Positions 1 through 14,300 of a DNA stretch of 64,000 nucleotides are shown here, piece after piece. The stretch is taken from positions 4,278,001 to 4,342,000 of the forward strand of contig CANUEZ040000129.1 in assembly GCA_948099385.1 (NCBI GenBank). Reading direction: 5' to 3'. This DNA is from Fasciola hepatica. Taxonomy: Eukaryota; Platyhelminthes; Trematoda; Plagiorchiida; Fasciolidae. Positions within the stretch are counted from its first letter, which is position 1. Each line of letters starts with the position of its first letter. Under the pieces are notes generated by a model. It did no database searches, was not told the origin of the DNA, and saw only the letters and a list, made by a program, of their open reading frames with translations. Made by a program: the position numbers and the translations under genes.

Positions 1-696
1 ACTCAGCAGTACTAAGATTTGATGTTGCTCTTTGCCAACAGGGATAAGCCATTGAACCGGATGAACCACGTCCTAGTGGTATGCACGTTTGTCTTCGTTG
101 GTTGAAAAATATTGAACGTGGTAGAATCAGTCGAATTGCCAACCAGCGGAGTGAACACCAGAAGACGCGTACCAGCACTTCTCCTTTCACTTGTGCATCT
201 CACCTGGATCCTTTTTGTTTCTAGCGTCCTAGTCTTTTACGCCTCCACTCATATTTTCTTTCGGACTGTTTATTGTATGAAAAAAGTCAGAACTTGAAAG
301 ACTGATTATCTAAAGGCTATTTTATATGAGATGAATCTTATCTTTTCTTTGACATCGTTGTAGGCTTTGTTTTGCCTGTCCCGGCGTATTGAAAAGACAG
401 TTTACAGAAACATTCCCCATTTTCGATAGTAGTTAACCTGTGACGAGTACCTGAATAAGGAAGTTCGAATTGAGTCGGCCCAAAACAGCTTTGTTTGTAT
501 AAAGACGGGACTCTTGAGTTCAGAGACTACAGATTCCAACGGTTTCGTACTTGATGACTGTTATGTCAAGATGTTTATTCGAGTCGTAGCACGACCGTGC
601 CTTGATGTCATATTGCATGCGTGTAGAACGATCTTCTAGACAATGCATTTTAACTACTATCAATTCATACAGTTCACTCACCATTCTTCCCCACAG

Positions 697-814
697 AATC
701 AGTTCAGTGTGTTGCTGTGGCCACTCTTGGTTTGATTTACGATCGTAGTAATGAAGAGGCGCGCACAGAGCTGGTAAATAGCCTCACCAAGACGATAGTT
801 GGTAGCGAGAAACG
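697..814 (+). CDS. ECM29: ECM29-like exon (first visible)
   Basis: Acceptor TTCTTCCCCACAG and donor CG|GTGAGT. It enters with one base carried from an upstream exon and leaves with two bases, completing an Arg codon with the first base of the next exon. Encodes the [16 protein letters not shown] segment, which matches the family's LGLVYELGNEQ region. Confidence 0.85.
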
Positions 815-3800
815 GTGAGTTTCATCTCCACTTCTTTCTATTGTCCTCCCTAGTCACTAACGTTCTAGTGTTCAGATAATAAATACAAAACTTTCACTGA
901 CGACCTTAAAATAGACACATTCTACTTTATTTTCAACGAAATTTGTAGAATAATAGGAATTTCCGCTTGATACTGTTAGCTGTTGAAAGCCTGTCTTTCA
1001 AGATGTATAGTGGCGAGTGATATCGATTGGATAATATGGGCCCTTTGAGTTAATCAAGTTAATAAAAACTTATTTGATACTAGATCCATGTCAGTGGTAA
1101 GATACTCATTTAATCCCGTCGTTTTCGTTAAAATTTCTTCTTCAAGTTTGTCACCACAATTTTCTTTGTCGAATAACTCGAAAGGTTTTCATCAGCTGCA
1201 TAGTTCTTCGTACCATCACAGATAGAATGGAACATATCGAAACCGTTCTGATAAGCGCCGTTGCAATTCTGCACAAAGTGTTATTAGTTATGTCTTTTTT
1301 TCAAACATCGTTCAGGCAAGGGTCTCCGATCTATAGAGAGCTGTGTGGTCTGGCTCAACAAATCGGTCGCCCCGATTTGGCTCTTTCTTTGATCGTACTG
1401 GCGATCGCGTTGCCCCCGAACGCGCGTTTGTCCAGTTCTAGTTCTGGTCAGCATGCGACCTCAAATGTTGCATGCAATCTGGCCGCCAGTGTAACTTACG
1501 CTGGTTTAGTTCGTCGTTTGGGTCGAGCATTGGCACCCGCCCTGCCACGTCTTGTACCTCGGATTTTTATCCGACGTTTTGATTACGCTCGACCGAGGCT
1601 ACGACAAGCGATGGAGAATGTATGGCTCGGATTGGTCTCTTACGCATCGAATTCTGCCACTCCGTCCTTGGTTTGTGTCAGCTCATGTTCTACTTTGAAC
1701 TTGCCAACTTCTACCGGCCAGTCCTCAGGAACACAACCCGGCCAACTACAACAGCAACAACAACAAACCCCACAAACATCGCCGAATCATGTGCAGTCGA
1801 ATTCTGTACATGCTTTAGCATCTGAAATGGTAAGTGAAACATGCGCGCACGACTCGGCATATCAGACCTCATTGCGTTCCATGAATTGTTCACCTTGAAT
1901 TACCGCAGATAATCCAGTGAGAGGTACAAAAAACTCTCAGTCCGCTTTCACAGTGGTTCGTATGCACTCTAATGAGAGCCGCCATTAAGATTTGCCAATA
2001 GCCGCTTAAAAAGGTGCTTCTCATTTGGAAACTGTTCATCCCGTTGTCTCACGTTCTGCCGGTGTTGATTGAATGATGTAAGACACAGACTCGCAAACGT
2101 GACGTAATACGTTCGAGCAGCGCCACCCCCGGTAACTTTAATGGCATTACTTCGCTACCGCCACGCCTGTGTTATCGGGATCTCCGCATCAGATCATAGC
2201 GTCGCGGTTGACGGTGCAGCGCTTGTAGAGTGTGCTATTTCCACTTCATTCTTGCAAAAGCACACAATGTATCAGGAAGAAAAAGGAAAACACATAGGGT
2301 CAGGTGAACTTTGTGATCTGATGCAATCAGGTGTTTCGCCAGGATTCCGAGCTGTTCTGCTTAGTCTCGGCGGAGAAGTTTTCGGCAGCCAATTAGGTGT
2401 ATGCTCCAACACTGTTTATCCGTTCTGCCAATTCAGACGTCATCGTAACAATGAGTGAACTGCTGAATAACGTGAGACATAAGGACTCACAAAACTGCTT
2501 GAGTAAAACTAAACAAAACTTGTGCCGCATCGCTTGTTTCCTATTAGTTTTTCTTAGGTCCATCATGGAACGCACAGCTGATGTGTTGTATCTGTCGTTC
2601 TCTCTTTTGCGAGTATGATTTGAATCCCGTTAAACTTGCGCATGCATACTTTACGTCTATAAGTAATGCTCTTCACTCTTTCTTTCGTTTTTCTCTCGAC
2701 TAGACGATAGTGCAAGATAGTAACCGAAATCGGTTGAAAGAACTAAGCTGAACCATACTGTTTCAAGCTATTAAAGATTATGAGCCCGACTCTGTCAGTT
2801 TAGTTCGAACTACCACTAACCATGCACTGGATGCGGTGGCTTTGGCTGCTGTCTCTCAGGGGCAACATCAGTCGAAAATAATGAAAAAACAAAAGTTTGC
2901 AAAGAGTATTAAGAGAACTGCAAATAGCAGCATCGATATGCGTGTCCCGCCCAAGATATGGTTGTGATAATCCGTGCCCAAATAATCTAGTCGCTGTTTC
3001 ATTCTACCGCATGAATGTATTAACCCCTTTCTCGCTTTGTGTAATCTTATGGGATTCTTAAAATCCGATGCGAGAACTTGGTATTTTACTCCTAAGTTTT
3101 TGCCTCGGTTTTTCATAAATCCGGACAGTGATGGCATTCATTTTTGTGTTTGTTTGTTTCACAACGCAGATTGAAGCACATTTCAACGCAATCATATGTG
3201 AAATCAAAACGCAGCTTGGTTTCAACACTCCAAGCGGCATTCAGCTTTCCAGTGCCAGTAGTAACGCTGACAGTTTTGTCGGAACTGGAACCCTGGTCCC
3301 TTCTTCCATGGGCCAGTCGGGCATCGGCTCAGGGACACAGAATGCGTGTTTGCGCGATGCATGCTGTCTGGCTATAGCAAGCCTGACCACACACCCGTCT
3401 GCTGACAAACGACTTGCTGGTCATCTTCCCGCATTGTTGTCCGGTTTACTTGGCTTATGCGATGAATACGGTTCCGTATCTCAACCGGTCGCCACTTCAC
3501 GGGAACATTCACAATCGACAGCGTCATCCAGTGCAACTTCTCCGCCCGAAGAAGCAGCAGTTGCTGTGCAAAAAGTAAGTGTGTGTAAATAGTTGGTCTC
3601 GTGTCCATTTTCAGTTTCCAAATGGAAAACTGCAGTCCTACTCTCTGCATCGGCTTTCTGGGGCATTTCCGTTGTATCGTGTTTGTACAGGTCTAAAAGG
3701 GTTTTTGACTTCAGTCCGTAGCTAACGGATAAGTAGTAGGATTATTATGATCGTTTTGAAGATCCGTAAAACAGTTGTGACTTACACCATCGTAATTGAC

Positions 3801-6800
3801 TTTTGCGGCATGGCTTCATCATCGTATTCCAGAAACTAGTAAACTTTCATCCAAGCCGCTAGGTGGAATGGCGTCAGAGGGGAATCATCAGTAAACAGCC
3901 GGTTAGCTACGTTCGTTGCGGTACCTCGGTCAATTTTTCATATTCGATTAAATGTTTGATAGTTTCTCACCAATTCTCTGATTTTACAGCATACTGTTGC
4001 AATTTTTTTTCCAGCTTGTGATTCGTGTATTAGAAAATCCTTGTTCTCGAGAAGCGGCAGCTGGTCTTCTTCCTGGTCTACTGCCGGTCATTATAGATCG
4101 CGCTCCATGGACTCTGGGTTCATCGAACGGTGAGATGGATCCGATAAAATCTGGTCGAACTGCCCAACCTAGCGAGTCGCGACGTCTCGCACTGGAGCTC
4201 TTGCTAGCAGCGGCTCGTACTGCACGGCCATCGGCACTGCGACCGGCTTTGCCACAACTCGTGTTGGCCGGACTGCACACAATGGCTTCAGTGCATCCAT
4301 CACTAGTGGCCAGTCTGATGCGTCAACCGGTACATCATTTGCATCAGTTGCATCACCATCATCACCACCAACAACAATTCAGTTCGTCATTGAGTTCGAT
4401 TGCACTCCCATCGCAATCTCCCGGCTCAATGGGTCTCACAGCGTGCGCTGTTCAAACCGGTGGTAGTGCACCAACAACAGCACAGCTGCAGCAACAACAA
4501 CCGCCTATCCCGGTGTCTCCTTGTGGGGGAAATAACAAGGAAGTGCATATGGCGGAGGTGTTACGATTGGTGCGTATCTGTAACCAGTTTTATCATTTCT
4601 GTCTGTCCGTTAGAAAAATTCAATAATTTTAACAATCACCATTCTCCTCTCATTGATTCACTGGAAAACATACAGCTATATGATTTGGGTAATTATTTCC
4701 TCAGTCTAACTTTATTTCGTATACTGTGACGGTTGCTTGCCATTTACTCATTTCCGGATGACGTCCCGATGGTCAAAGAGTCAAACATTTTCGACTCCAG
4801 TTGCATTCAAATCTATATATGGACGTTACCCATGCCTTCCTACGGTTTTTTCTCTACCATTTCGAGTCACCGAATCACTCAAAAAGTCTCATATGTTGTA
4901 ACCAGCGCACGTTACCATCGTAATGCTTTTTTTACTGCTGATAAGATCATACGCGCGTACATTACAATCATCTGTTATGTGCACATAATAACTTTTAGTA
5001 ATTTATTATTTCCGTGGAAGTAAATGCACGTTCATCTTCTGCGATAATCTAGTTAGATGTATAGGAGACGTTCGGGAGCGGCTGGCGAACGTGTCTCCTA
5101 TCGGGTCTAGCAGCGAATACCAACGATATCCCCTCTATCGGACGAATAGAGAAGACGTGAGTCGGTATACAGATGCGAGGTGTATTCTATATATCGTGGC
5201 ACCGAAACAGTACCGATACGAGAAATACACCGAACGGAAAACGGAACGAAACGCGACGGCTGTGCTGAGAGCGAACCGCGAGCGAACGAACGAAAGTGAA
5301 AGTGATTTGAAACGAGGTCGACGGAAACCTCGGAAAAGTCAGTCCAGTAAAACGTAGGCAACCGGAGAACACTGAGGTCAATGTCAAACGTCAGAAAAGA
5401 TCGTGGAGAAAATAGATCCAGAATGGTGTCCAGAAAATAGTCATTTTCTCAAAACGATCGAGGTCACTACAGCAGCCCCCCGCTAGAAAGCGCGGAAAGC
5501 TTTCGAAAAAATGTCAAGGAGGAAAAGGCATACAAACGGTATTCGTGTGGGCGAATGCGTGCAAAATACGTGCATGTAGCTGTGCTGTAGAATGCCGACG
5601 GGCAAAATCGGTGGTATGCAGGAACCGTAGGATGATGGTCGAGCGTAAACCAGATTCGTTGCCAATGACGTCGGTTGCGTAAATCGTCATCAAGGTGTGC
5701 CACACCAATAACGTCCAGCGTCGGGTAACTGTTAACCAATATGATATCCGGAAGCCAAATCGATAGGTTCGTCAATGGCCAGGAACGCGAACGACAAGGC
5801 CTATCCAGAATGCAAACGTTGGTGCCAAAATTCTCCAGATTTCGTGGGACCAGCGAAGCGTACCATATGGCGAGGTTCCATCAAACGAAAAGAAACGAAA
5901 AACTGGTGTAGCAACCGCAATGGACTTGACTAGAATACAGTAATAACTAATGAGGTATGTTAAATCGTGTCGAAGCGATAAACACGAAAGTTATTACTGC
6001 GAAGTGCAATGGTTAAGATCGTGTTTGACCTAGTCGCGAAAACGTGCTGGGCAAACGATCTTCCGACCGGAACGTGAGACGGGAGCCTCATTCACGGACG
6101 GGTGGGTAGGCGTGCTCTGCTGACTTGAACGTGAGACAGTATTCTCATTCGAGGACGTAGCAGGGCCAACGGACTGCTGACTTGAACGTGAGACGATAGC
6201 CTCATTCAAAGTCGTAGCAGGCAACGCTAACTGCAGACCTTGACGTGACACGAAGTGTCGTCAACAGGCAGTGCAGGGTTAACATCGAATCTCATGTCAG
6301 CGGGCGACACGCTATCATCAACGTACGCGGCTTTGAGACGATCGATGCTAACGGTATCGACGCGACCGTGTCGATCAACCTTAAAGGTCTTATCGTGACG
6401 AGAAATCACGCGAAATGGACCTTCGTAAGGCTGTTGTAATGTTTTCCGTACCGAATCAACACGAATGAATACACGCGAACAAGTTTCGAGTTCGGTCGGA
6501 ACAAAAACCTGTCGTCGCTGCATTCGAGTGTGCGCCGGAGTGAGATTTTGCATGTACGTAGACAAACGGTGAACGTAAGTCTGTACGGCAAGTGAATCTG
6601 TACTCCGTGGCGTAAAGAATTCCCCAGGCAGTCGTAATGTCGTGCCGTAGACAAGTTCTGCGGCGGAACATTGGATATCTGCCTTTATGCAAGTCCTGAT
6701 AGCAAGCAGAACTAGCGGTAACGTTTCGTACCAGTCGGGGCTTTCGTGTGCTATAAGAGCCGCTTTGAGTTGGCGATGAAAACGCTCGACTAAACCATTC

Positions 6801-9800
6801 GATGCTGGATGGTACGCGGTCGTGCGAATGCGTTCCGTACCCAGCATGTGAGTTAATGAAGAGAATAGATCGGACTCAGATTGTTGCCCTCGATCGGTAG
6901 TGATTGTGGAAGGACAACCATATAAAGCTATCCATCGTTCTATCAGATGTCGAGCCACTGATTCGGCCGTGACGACAGAGATGGGAATAGCCTCGGGCCA
7001 CCTCGTAAATCTATCGATGCACGTTAGTAAATAGGTATACCCGTGTGATGGGGTCAATGGACCCACAATGTCTACGTGGATATGATCGAAGCGAGCATCA
7101 GGCGTAGCAAAAGTACCGATAGGCGAAGCTACGTGCCTATGCACTTTAGATCGTTGACATTGTAGACACTGTTTTGCCCACATACGAACATCTTTATTCA
7201 TGGACGGCCAGACGTATCGTGCAGCTACTAATCGGAAACTGGCTGCGATGCCTGGATGTGAGAGTCCATGAAGGGTATCGAACACGAGACGTCGATATGC
7301 AGAGGGTACGACTGGTCGAGGTATGCCAGTAGACATGTCGCAGAGTATAGTCCCAGCACTGGTGGCTAGAGGTACGGACTGACACTATAGCGACGATGAC
7401 TGAGCTGCTTCCATACATGAAGAATCCTGTGCCTGTGCTGCAGCCATAGCAGGGATGTCTAAAACCGGAGATTTAATGGCATTAAGCGAAATACGCGACA
7501 AAGCATCTGCAACGCAGTTCGACTCACCTTTAACGTGTCGAAGGTCAGTCGTGAACTGAGAAATATAGTCTAAATGTCTGACTTCTCGTGGAGAGTAACG
7601 ATCAGACTTAGTATGCAATGCATACGTCAGAGGCTTATGGTCTGTAAAGAGGATGAAATATCGACCCTCGGCTGCATGGCGGAAGTGCTTAACGGCATTA
7701 TATGCAGCCAGCAGTTCGCGACCAAAAGCACTATATTTGGTTTCCGTGGGATTGAGGCGTCGAGAGAAGAACTCTAATGGCTGCCATATCCCAGAAACAG
7801 ACTGTTGCAGGACCGCTCCGATGGCAAAGTCGGATGCATCCACCGCTATGCTTAGCGTGGCGGACGGAACTGGGTGCATGAGGAGCGTGGTCTGAGCTAA
7901 TGTCGCTTTAATCTCCGAAAAAGCTACTCGTGCGGCATCCGTAAGCGACAACTCACGTCGATTGCCACGAAGTAGGTCAGTTAATGGAAGCAAACGTTCA
8001 GCGGCATGGGGTATGAAACGACGATAAAAGTTAACTAACCCCAAAAATGCCTTGAGCTCCTTGATTGAGGACGGTACGGCGTAATCTAAAATAGCGCGCA
8101 CTTTATCCTCGCAAGGCTTAATACCCTCTCGAGTGATCTTGTGACCGAGGAACACGAGTTCCGGTTTGCCGAGTTCACATTTATCAGGATTGACTACTAA
8201 TCGATGTTCGGACAGACGTTGAAATAGTAGCGTCAAATGTTGGAAATGTTCATCTATGCTCAACGATGTGATTAGCAAGTCATCGATATAGACGTGAACA
8301 AATTCCAAGTATCGTGTAATGCTATCGATAAACCTCTGGAATATCTGAGCAGCATTTCGCAAACCAAAAGGCATACGTAGGAACTCAAACAAACCAAAAT
8401 CAGTCGTGACAGCGGTTTTCTCGACATCTTCAGCGGCGACTGGGATCTGGTGATAGGCTCGCACCAAATCGATTTTGGAAAATACAGTCGTGCCGTGGAG
8501 TGATGCCGTGATGTCGTGTATGTGGGGTATCGGATAACTATCGTAACGGGTAACCGAATTTAGTGCGCGATAGTCGCCACATGGTCGCCAGCTAACGCCA
8601 TCTTTCTTAAGAACCATGTGCAGAGGTGAGGCCCATGGACTGTGAGAAGGACGAACAATACCTTTAGAAAGTAAAGTGTCAAACTCACGTTTGGCGAAGA
8701 CCAATTTGTCCGGTGCCAGTCGGCGAGGTCGTGCCGTGACTGGTGGTCCGTTAGTGACAATATGGTGTGCCACACGATCGGTCACTGCGTCTATCTCTTC
8801 AAATGGTTTAGTCAGTAAGGGGAATTTAATAAACAAAGACTGAAAATCGTGCGAAATGTTAGAAAACAATCCTGTGATTCGGCGTGCATCTGTTCGAGCT
8901 GCAATACCCGTGCTTAAAAGCAACCGCAGAAAAAGTGAGGTCTGTGTCGAGCTGCATCTTATCCTCTGGCGTGCTTATGTTGCGATAATATATCGTAAAA
9001 AATATATATCGTGCAACGAAAGGAGGACGTGAAACAGCGATAAATCACAGACTCACCGGGCGGGCGAATAATCCAGGAGGTTCTGGATGTTTTTGGGCTC
9101 ACCAATATAGGAGACGTTCGGGAGCGGCTGGCGAACGTGTCTCCTATCGGGTCTAGCAGCGAATACCAACGATATCCCCTCTATCGGACGAATAGAGAAG
9201 ACGTGAGTCGGTATACAGATGCGAGGTGTATTCTATATATCGTGGCACCGAAACAGTACCGATACGAGAAATACACCGAACGGAAAACGGAACGAAACGC
9301 GACGGCTGTGCTGAGAGCGAACCGCGAGCGAACGAACGAAAGTGAAAGTGATTTGAAACGAGGTCGACGGAAACCTCGGAAAAGTCAGTCCAGTAAAACG
9401 TAGGCAACCGGAGAACACTGAGGTCAATGTCAAACGTCAGAAAAGATCGTGGAGAAAATAGATCCAGAATGGTGTCCAGAAAATAGTCATTTTCTCAAAA
9501 CGATCGAGGTCACTACAGATGTATCATCCCGGTTCTTTTCAACAATTAATAAGAATAGAAAGAAAGTGAAATGCAAGCATTTCACTCACTCTTGTCGATC
9601 GCGTTCGTGAAATATCAGTTTATATATGATACGGCACAATGGAATACGCAGTAGAGAGATGAGAAAAATGTTCATCACAGAAAATACAGCAATTCGTTTG
9701 GATTATATGCCTAATGCCAGGGAAGGCAGAATGTTTGCAATGATTGTTTCTGTGCACAAAGAGGGTTGTTTTCTGTCTTGATCAAAATAGCTTCGCTGAA

Positions 9801-11302
9801 CGCCAGCTGTTTTGCCTTTCGGTTGTGTAATTGTACTTTGAATGACCAGGTCAGGTCAACTCGATGATTTGTTAAAAGTAGATGCCTGGCGATAGCCGAT
9901 GCTGGGTTTCTTGCCAGAATTTTTTGTGCAGTTCAACTGATTCATTGAGCGCAAAAGCCGTTTCGGAATGTGTTCAGTCATTCTTTGAGCTAAGCTTCGT
10001 TCTGTTCTGCTCATGTGCGTGTCACCACAACTGCAAATGAACTGGTAGACATGTGAGGTATTAGGAGTAGCATGACTGTCAGATTGATCTGATCCTAATC
10101 CTCTAGTGGTCTGCACCATGCGTAATTGAGCTGCCATATATGTTCGGCCTCTTCAACAAGGTGGTTTTCCCTTACAGGGTTTTATTGATGAGAACATGTT
10201 GGCCAAAAAACGTCAGAAGTAGCTTTCCAGAATAATTACTGAGTGCTGTCAACCGACCGCATCTGGATTCCTGGATCGAGTAGGACTTTCTCTCATTTCC
10301 AGTCAGCGTTGTCAATAATTTATTGTTTCTTACCCGAGTTGTGGCTGTTGCTTGTCTGATAGCTCGTTTTTCATTTATACACTTTCCTTTTTGATATATA
10401 CCCAAGCTGTATTTTATTTGTTCTCTAATAAAATGTGCCGCTGCTCGTATCTAGCGTTTGCAGGGATTCCTTCAGAAATCCTTGTTTTCTGCTGTGGAAG
10501 AAACCAGGTGATCAGCTTTTTCTTCAAACACTCAAGACCACATAATCTAGTTAGCACTAACTGCGTCCCGATATTTACCTTCGAGGAGAGCGAGTCCTAG
10601 GAGTAAGTGTTACGGAATGAAATCTTTATTTCGAGATCTCTACGAACAGCTTTGCCGCCATGTCAACGAGGCTGATCGCCGTATAGTTTATTCGGTTTTT
10701 TATGTTGCACTTTTCGAGGGAACGGGGCTAGGTGAATGTCGACCAGTTCCCAGATTGCACAAAATAGCCTGCACGGTCAGTTGCGCAGCGTAGGTTGACT
10801 TGTTCTGAAGATGATAGGAGACATACCTACTTCTCCACTGGGCTTTTTTTGCGCAGGTTCGGTGGGTCTCGTACTGTACTGTACGCAGCTCTCTGAATGC
10901 ACTGTGTAGCTGGGTTGGCATGTAGGCTGGTTAAACTATTGGTCGAAGTACTCGGCTTATCTTTGAATTCATTTGTCTGTCTGGGTGCATTCGTCAATTA
11001 TGTTGTGTATATGAAATACTGATGAAGTGCGGATCGTTCGGAGTAGCTCCTCTAATCAGCAAAACATCCCAGCTATCTTCTACTTCGGACCAGCTCCGTT
11101 TGCGGCCGTGTGAGGTTTTTTGCAGAGAGGAATGGAATGTGAGCTTTGTGCATAAACAAGGGGTCTTTTCTTATGTGCAATCGTCGCTACACCAATCTCG
11201 TACCATCAAGCATAAATTCTGATGAGAATAATCTTCCCAATCTTCTGAAAAATCTAATTTTGGGATGGTGTTCTTCCGGCCTTTGTAAAATCGAAATTCA
11301 GA

Positions 11303-11377
<75 letters not shown>

Positions 11378-14300
11378 TTCTTTCAATTTACTTTCTCTTC
11401 CAATGTTACTAGTGTGTCCGTCTTATCGACGATGTCTGCCTGTCGCGCTTGGTCGTCCCGTTCACTGAACTAATCCGGGCAGGTGGCGGTTCAGCAACGG
11501 CAAACATTGGAGCCAGCAGCGCTACCGGAGGCAGCCGTGGAACTGGTGCCCGTGAATCCGCCGCGATCGCCACAGCCACATGTGTTTTTCTTAGCCACTT
11601 GGCTGCGGTTAACGCAAGTGCTTTGGCAGCTCACGCTTCCGGTCGCAATGACATGTGTTTACGTTGCTCTTCAGCAACCGCTGGTACACCCGTACTCGGT
11701 TTCGCCCCACCCACTGGTATGGCTATTCTCGTTTCCCGAAACTCAGCTTCGCACGTTTTCTATTGAGTATTTTGCACGTGGAATCCTAGGCAACTCCCAA
11801 CTTGATATCGTCTGCTTTTAAATACGTGTTTCGGGCATACTAAGTGTAGTCAAAAGATGCAATATGTCATACGGATATTTTATGGCGAGACTGCACTAGA
11901 GCACACGCGCTTTACCGGCATTTTCTATTATATGTTCGCGCATGAGCCTCGAAGGCTTACTATTCCATAAAATGCAACCGGCAATCAGACCCTTACACTT
12001 GGAGTGGAAGATCACGTAAGGCCTCGATAGGTCAGACGTGGTAACAAACCGGGTGATAGAGGATGACCGTCTGCTACCTAGGTAACAGGGAGCTGCAAGA
12101 TTTGAACCTCTGACCACCGATTCGGCAGATAAATAGTCTAAACCACTCGGCCACCAGCGGTCATGCCAGTCTGTCGGTTCGAACAACATGCAGACAGACA
12201 CGAATAAGTGGGCGTTTTGTTAGCGTGAGTAGAAGATTCTCATGATTGTTCAAATAAATGTGACAGAGTGTGTCGGCTTTACCGATCCGGTCACTTGACC
12301 GGTGATAGTCAGGTGACTCAACGCGTTGGTTTACCGACTGGGGAAGATCGGAAGTCCGAATGATTTCAGTTTGGTAGTGAAAGACAACAGTAATCCACTT
12401 ACGCCCGGCTGATTACCTCATGCCTGTCTTATTAGAACCTTGTGTTGTTCACCGCCACTCCAATTCCAGGTTGCCGGTTATCTGTAATGGTACAGTGGGT
12501 GTCTGAGGCTATGGGGCTGGCTGTTCCATTATAATCAGAAGCAGCGGCCTCAACCCATTAACTTGTCAGGCATGATTGCATCTCCGGTTTAAGAAAGCCA
12601 TCGTGCATAGCTCTTTTGGTCATGTAGGCACGCAAGCTATCACACCACGCCAAGGTGCAGTCTTGTCGTGATGGCCGTGGTTTTAGGTATGTCGCTTATT
12701 CCCCCGGATGAACTTTCTCGGTGTACTGTGCTCTCCGACATGGGTAGCTGAGGTCAGATGAAGATGGTCAGTCCATGACGTGCAGGAGAATCATGAGGAC
12801 CCTTTCCAATGGATTCGAGAGTGTGAAGTGTTAGCTTTCTGTATGTGGTTCACGAAGTCCACCTACTCAGTGGTTGGACAGATTAGAATAATGGCGTCCT
12901 GTCTTTTAATATTCATTTACCTGGTGCCATAAGTTGTGATTCTCCAGCTACTTTCGTACTGTTCATCATTTAGTTCCCTGATATGGCTTCACTAAGGAAT
13001 ATCAACCGAAATCACTGCACCCACTGCATGATTGATGGTTCTTCCGACTGAAACTGTCGCTTGAGTGTCTTACCCGTCTTGTTTATGTGTGTGCCATAAT
13101 TAAATTACGCTCTTAATTGATTTCTCCCGTTGTCATATGTTGAGTGATCCCACTGGTCCACGAACGTAAAGTTGGACCGGGCATTAGTTTTATTGCGATT
13201 ATCACTCCAGCTCCATAATAATCGTCGCAAACCCGGTTAGTCGTGCGACGTTTATCTGATCCAGAAGTTCGCATCAGTTATGAACAGAAAGTAACATGAG
13301 CTAGGATCTACGACGAACGGTAATGTAGATGAGCATTGAGCCCATATCCAGCAGGTGATGCACGTGGCACCAGGTTTCGCTTGTGATCCTAGATCCGATG
13401 TTTATCAAGGACACTGGATTTCGCAATAGTCGGTCTGTCAAATGGAGCAAAAACATCAGCTCTCGAACTGTAAGGAGATAAATAAGATACGATGAAATCT
13501 GAAAAAGCAGGTTAGGAAAAGCCTTAAGAATGATCGTGAAAAGGGGTGGGTCAAGGTAGCCAGAGATGAAAGTAGCAGCTGGTTCAGGTAACAGTCAAAG
13601 ACTGTTCAAACTTATTCGCGACACCGTTAGACTGCGAACCCCGGTCAGTGAAACGATATGCTGTAGAAATGGAGAGCCTATTCATGGCAAAGAGCAAGGG
13701 TTCGACGGTTGGGCCGAATACTTCGACGAGAAGTTTAGCTGGCTGCGCGCTAATGTGGTTAGTCTTGTGTCAACGACCACTATTCCTTGGGGAGTATCAC
13801 TTGAGCCCCCATCAAAAGTGGAGGTGGAGTCGAGCATTCGATTACCAAAGCTAGGGAAAGCAGCCGGTATCGACGAACTTTCTCCAGTTCTTTTCAAACT
13901 GAGGGGAGATGTCTTGATAAAATCACCTGCCGACTTCTGTCATCACGAGGCGAGTCATTGATTATACCCATCATCAAGAAGGAAATATGCAATGACTAGT
14001 AGTCATGGTTTTATCAGTTCAGTTCCGACAGACGCCGAGGTATTAGCCTCAGTTTTGCTGGCGCCGTCTGACACCGTCTCGCGAAAGGAACGTCCGAGAA
14101 CAGCAGGCCGGACTCCTCACTGGCCGAGGATGCATCGAGCAGATTTTTACTCTTGGTCAGTTATTTATTCGTCGTGAATTCTTGCGTATTCTGATGGACG
14201 TAAGGAAACAGATGTGATAATAATAATAATAATATACACTGAGTAAGAGAATACATAACATTTCGCTTTGAGGATTTTCGGTGCTTTCTCATGTTTAACC

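Larger units (their letters stand above)
5060..9517 (-). mobile_element. CsRn1-like Ty3/gypsy LTR retrotransposon, gag-less
   Basis: A 4.46-kb element in antisense orientation in intron 4 of the ECM29-like gene, bounded by 412-bp LTRs that I read as identical and by GATG on each side (5056-5059, 9518-9521), a probable target duplication. In element orientation the order is 5' LTR (9106-9517), a TGG-starting primer-binding-site candidate at 9104, about 180 bp leader, RT, RNase H, integrase, a repeat-containing C-terminal tail, about 560 bp 3' untranslated region, a G-rich tract, and 3' LTR. No gag or protease is present. Pol is interrupted by one in-frame TAG and one frameshift. The RT/integrase sequence resembles the CsRn1/Kabuki group known from flukes (family knowledge). 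Confidence 0.93.

Noticed and set aside
42..81. Mini-exon between CCAACAG and GTGGTATGC at the window start
   Set aside because: The only open frame ends in phase 0, but the next ECM29-like exon (697) needs one carried base; no family similarity.
2776..2880. ECM29 exon resembling the ESVRKAADLAL region
   Set aside because: Upstream of exon 3, whereas the matching family region comes after it; a diverged copy at 35745-35865 shows it is a dispersed repeat.
5091..5357. 88-codon ORF, repeated at 9137-9403
   Set aside because: Lies inside the LTRs on the strand opposite to the element; duplicated only because the LTRs are.
11171..11386. 71-codon minus ORF rich in Tyr-Ile
   Set aside because: Translation of a TA microsatellite.
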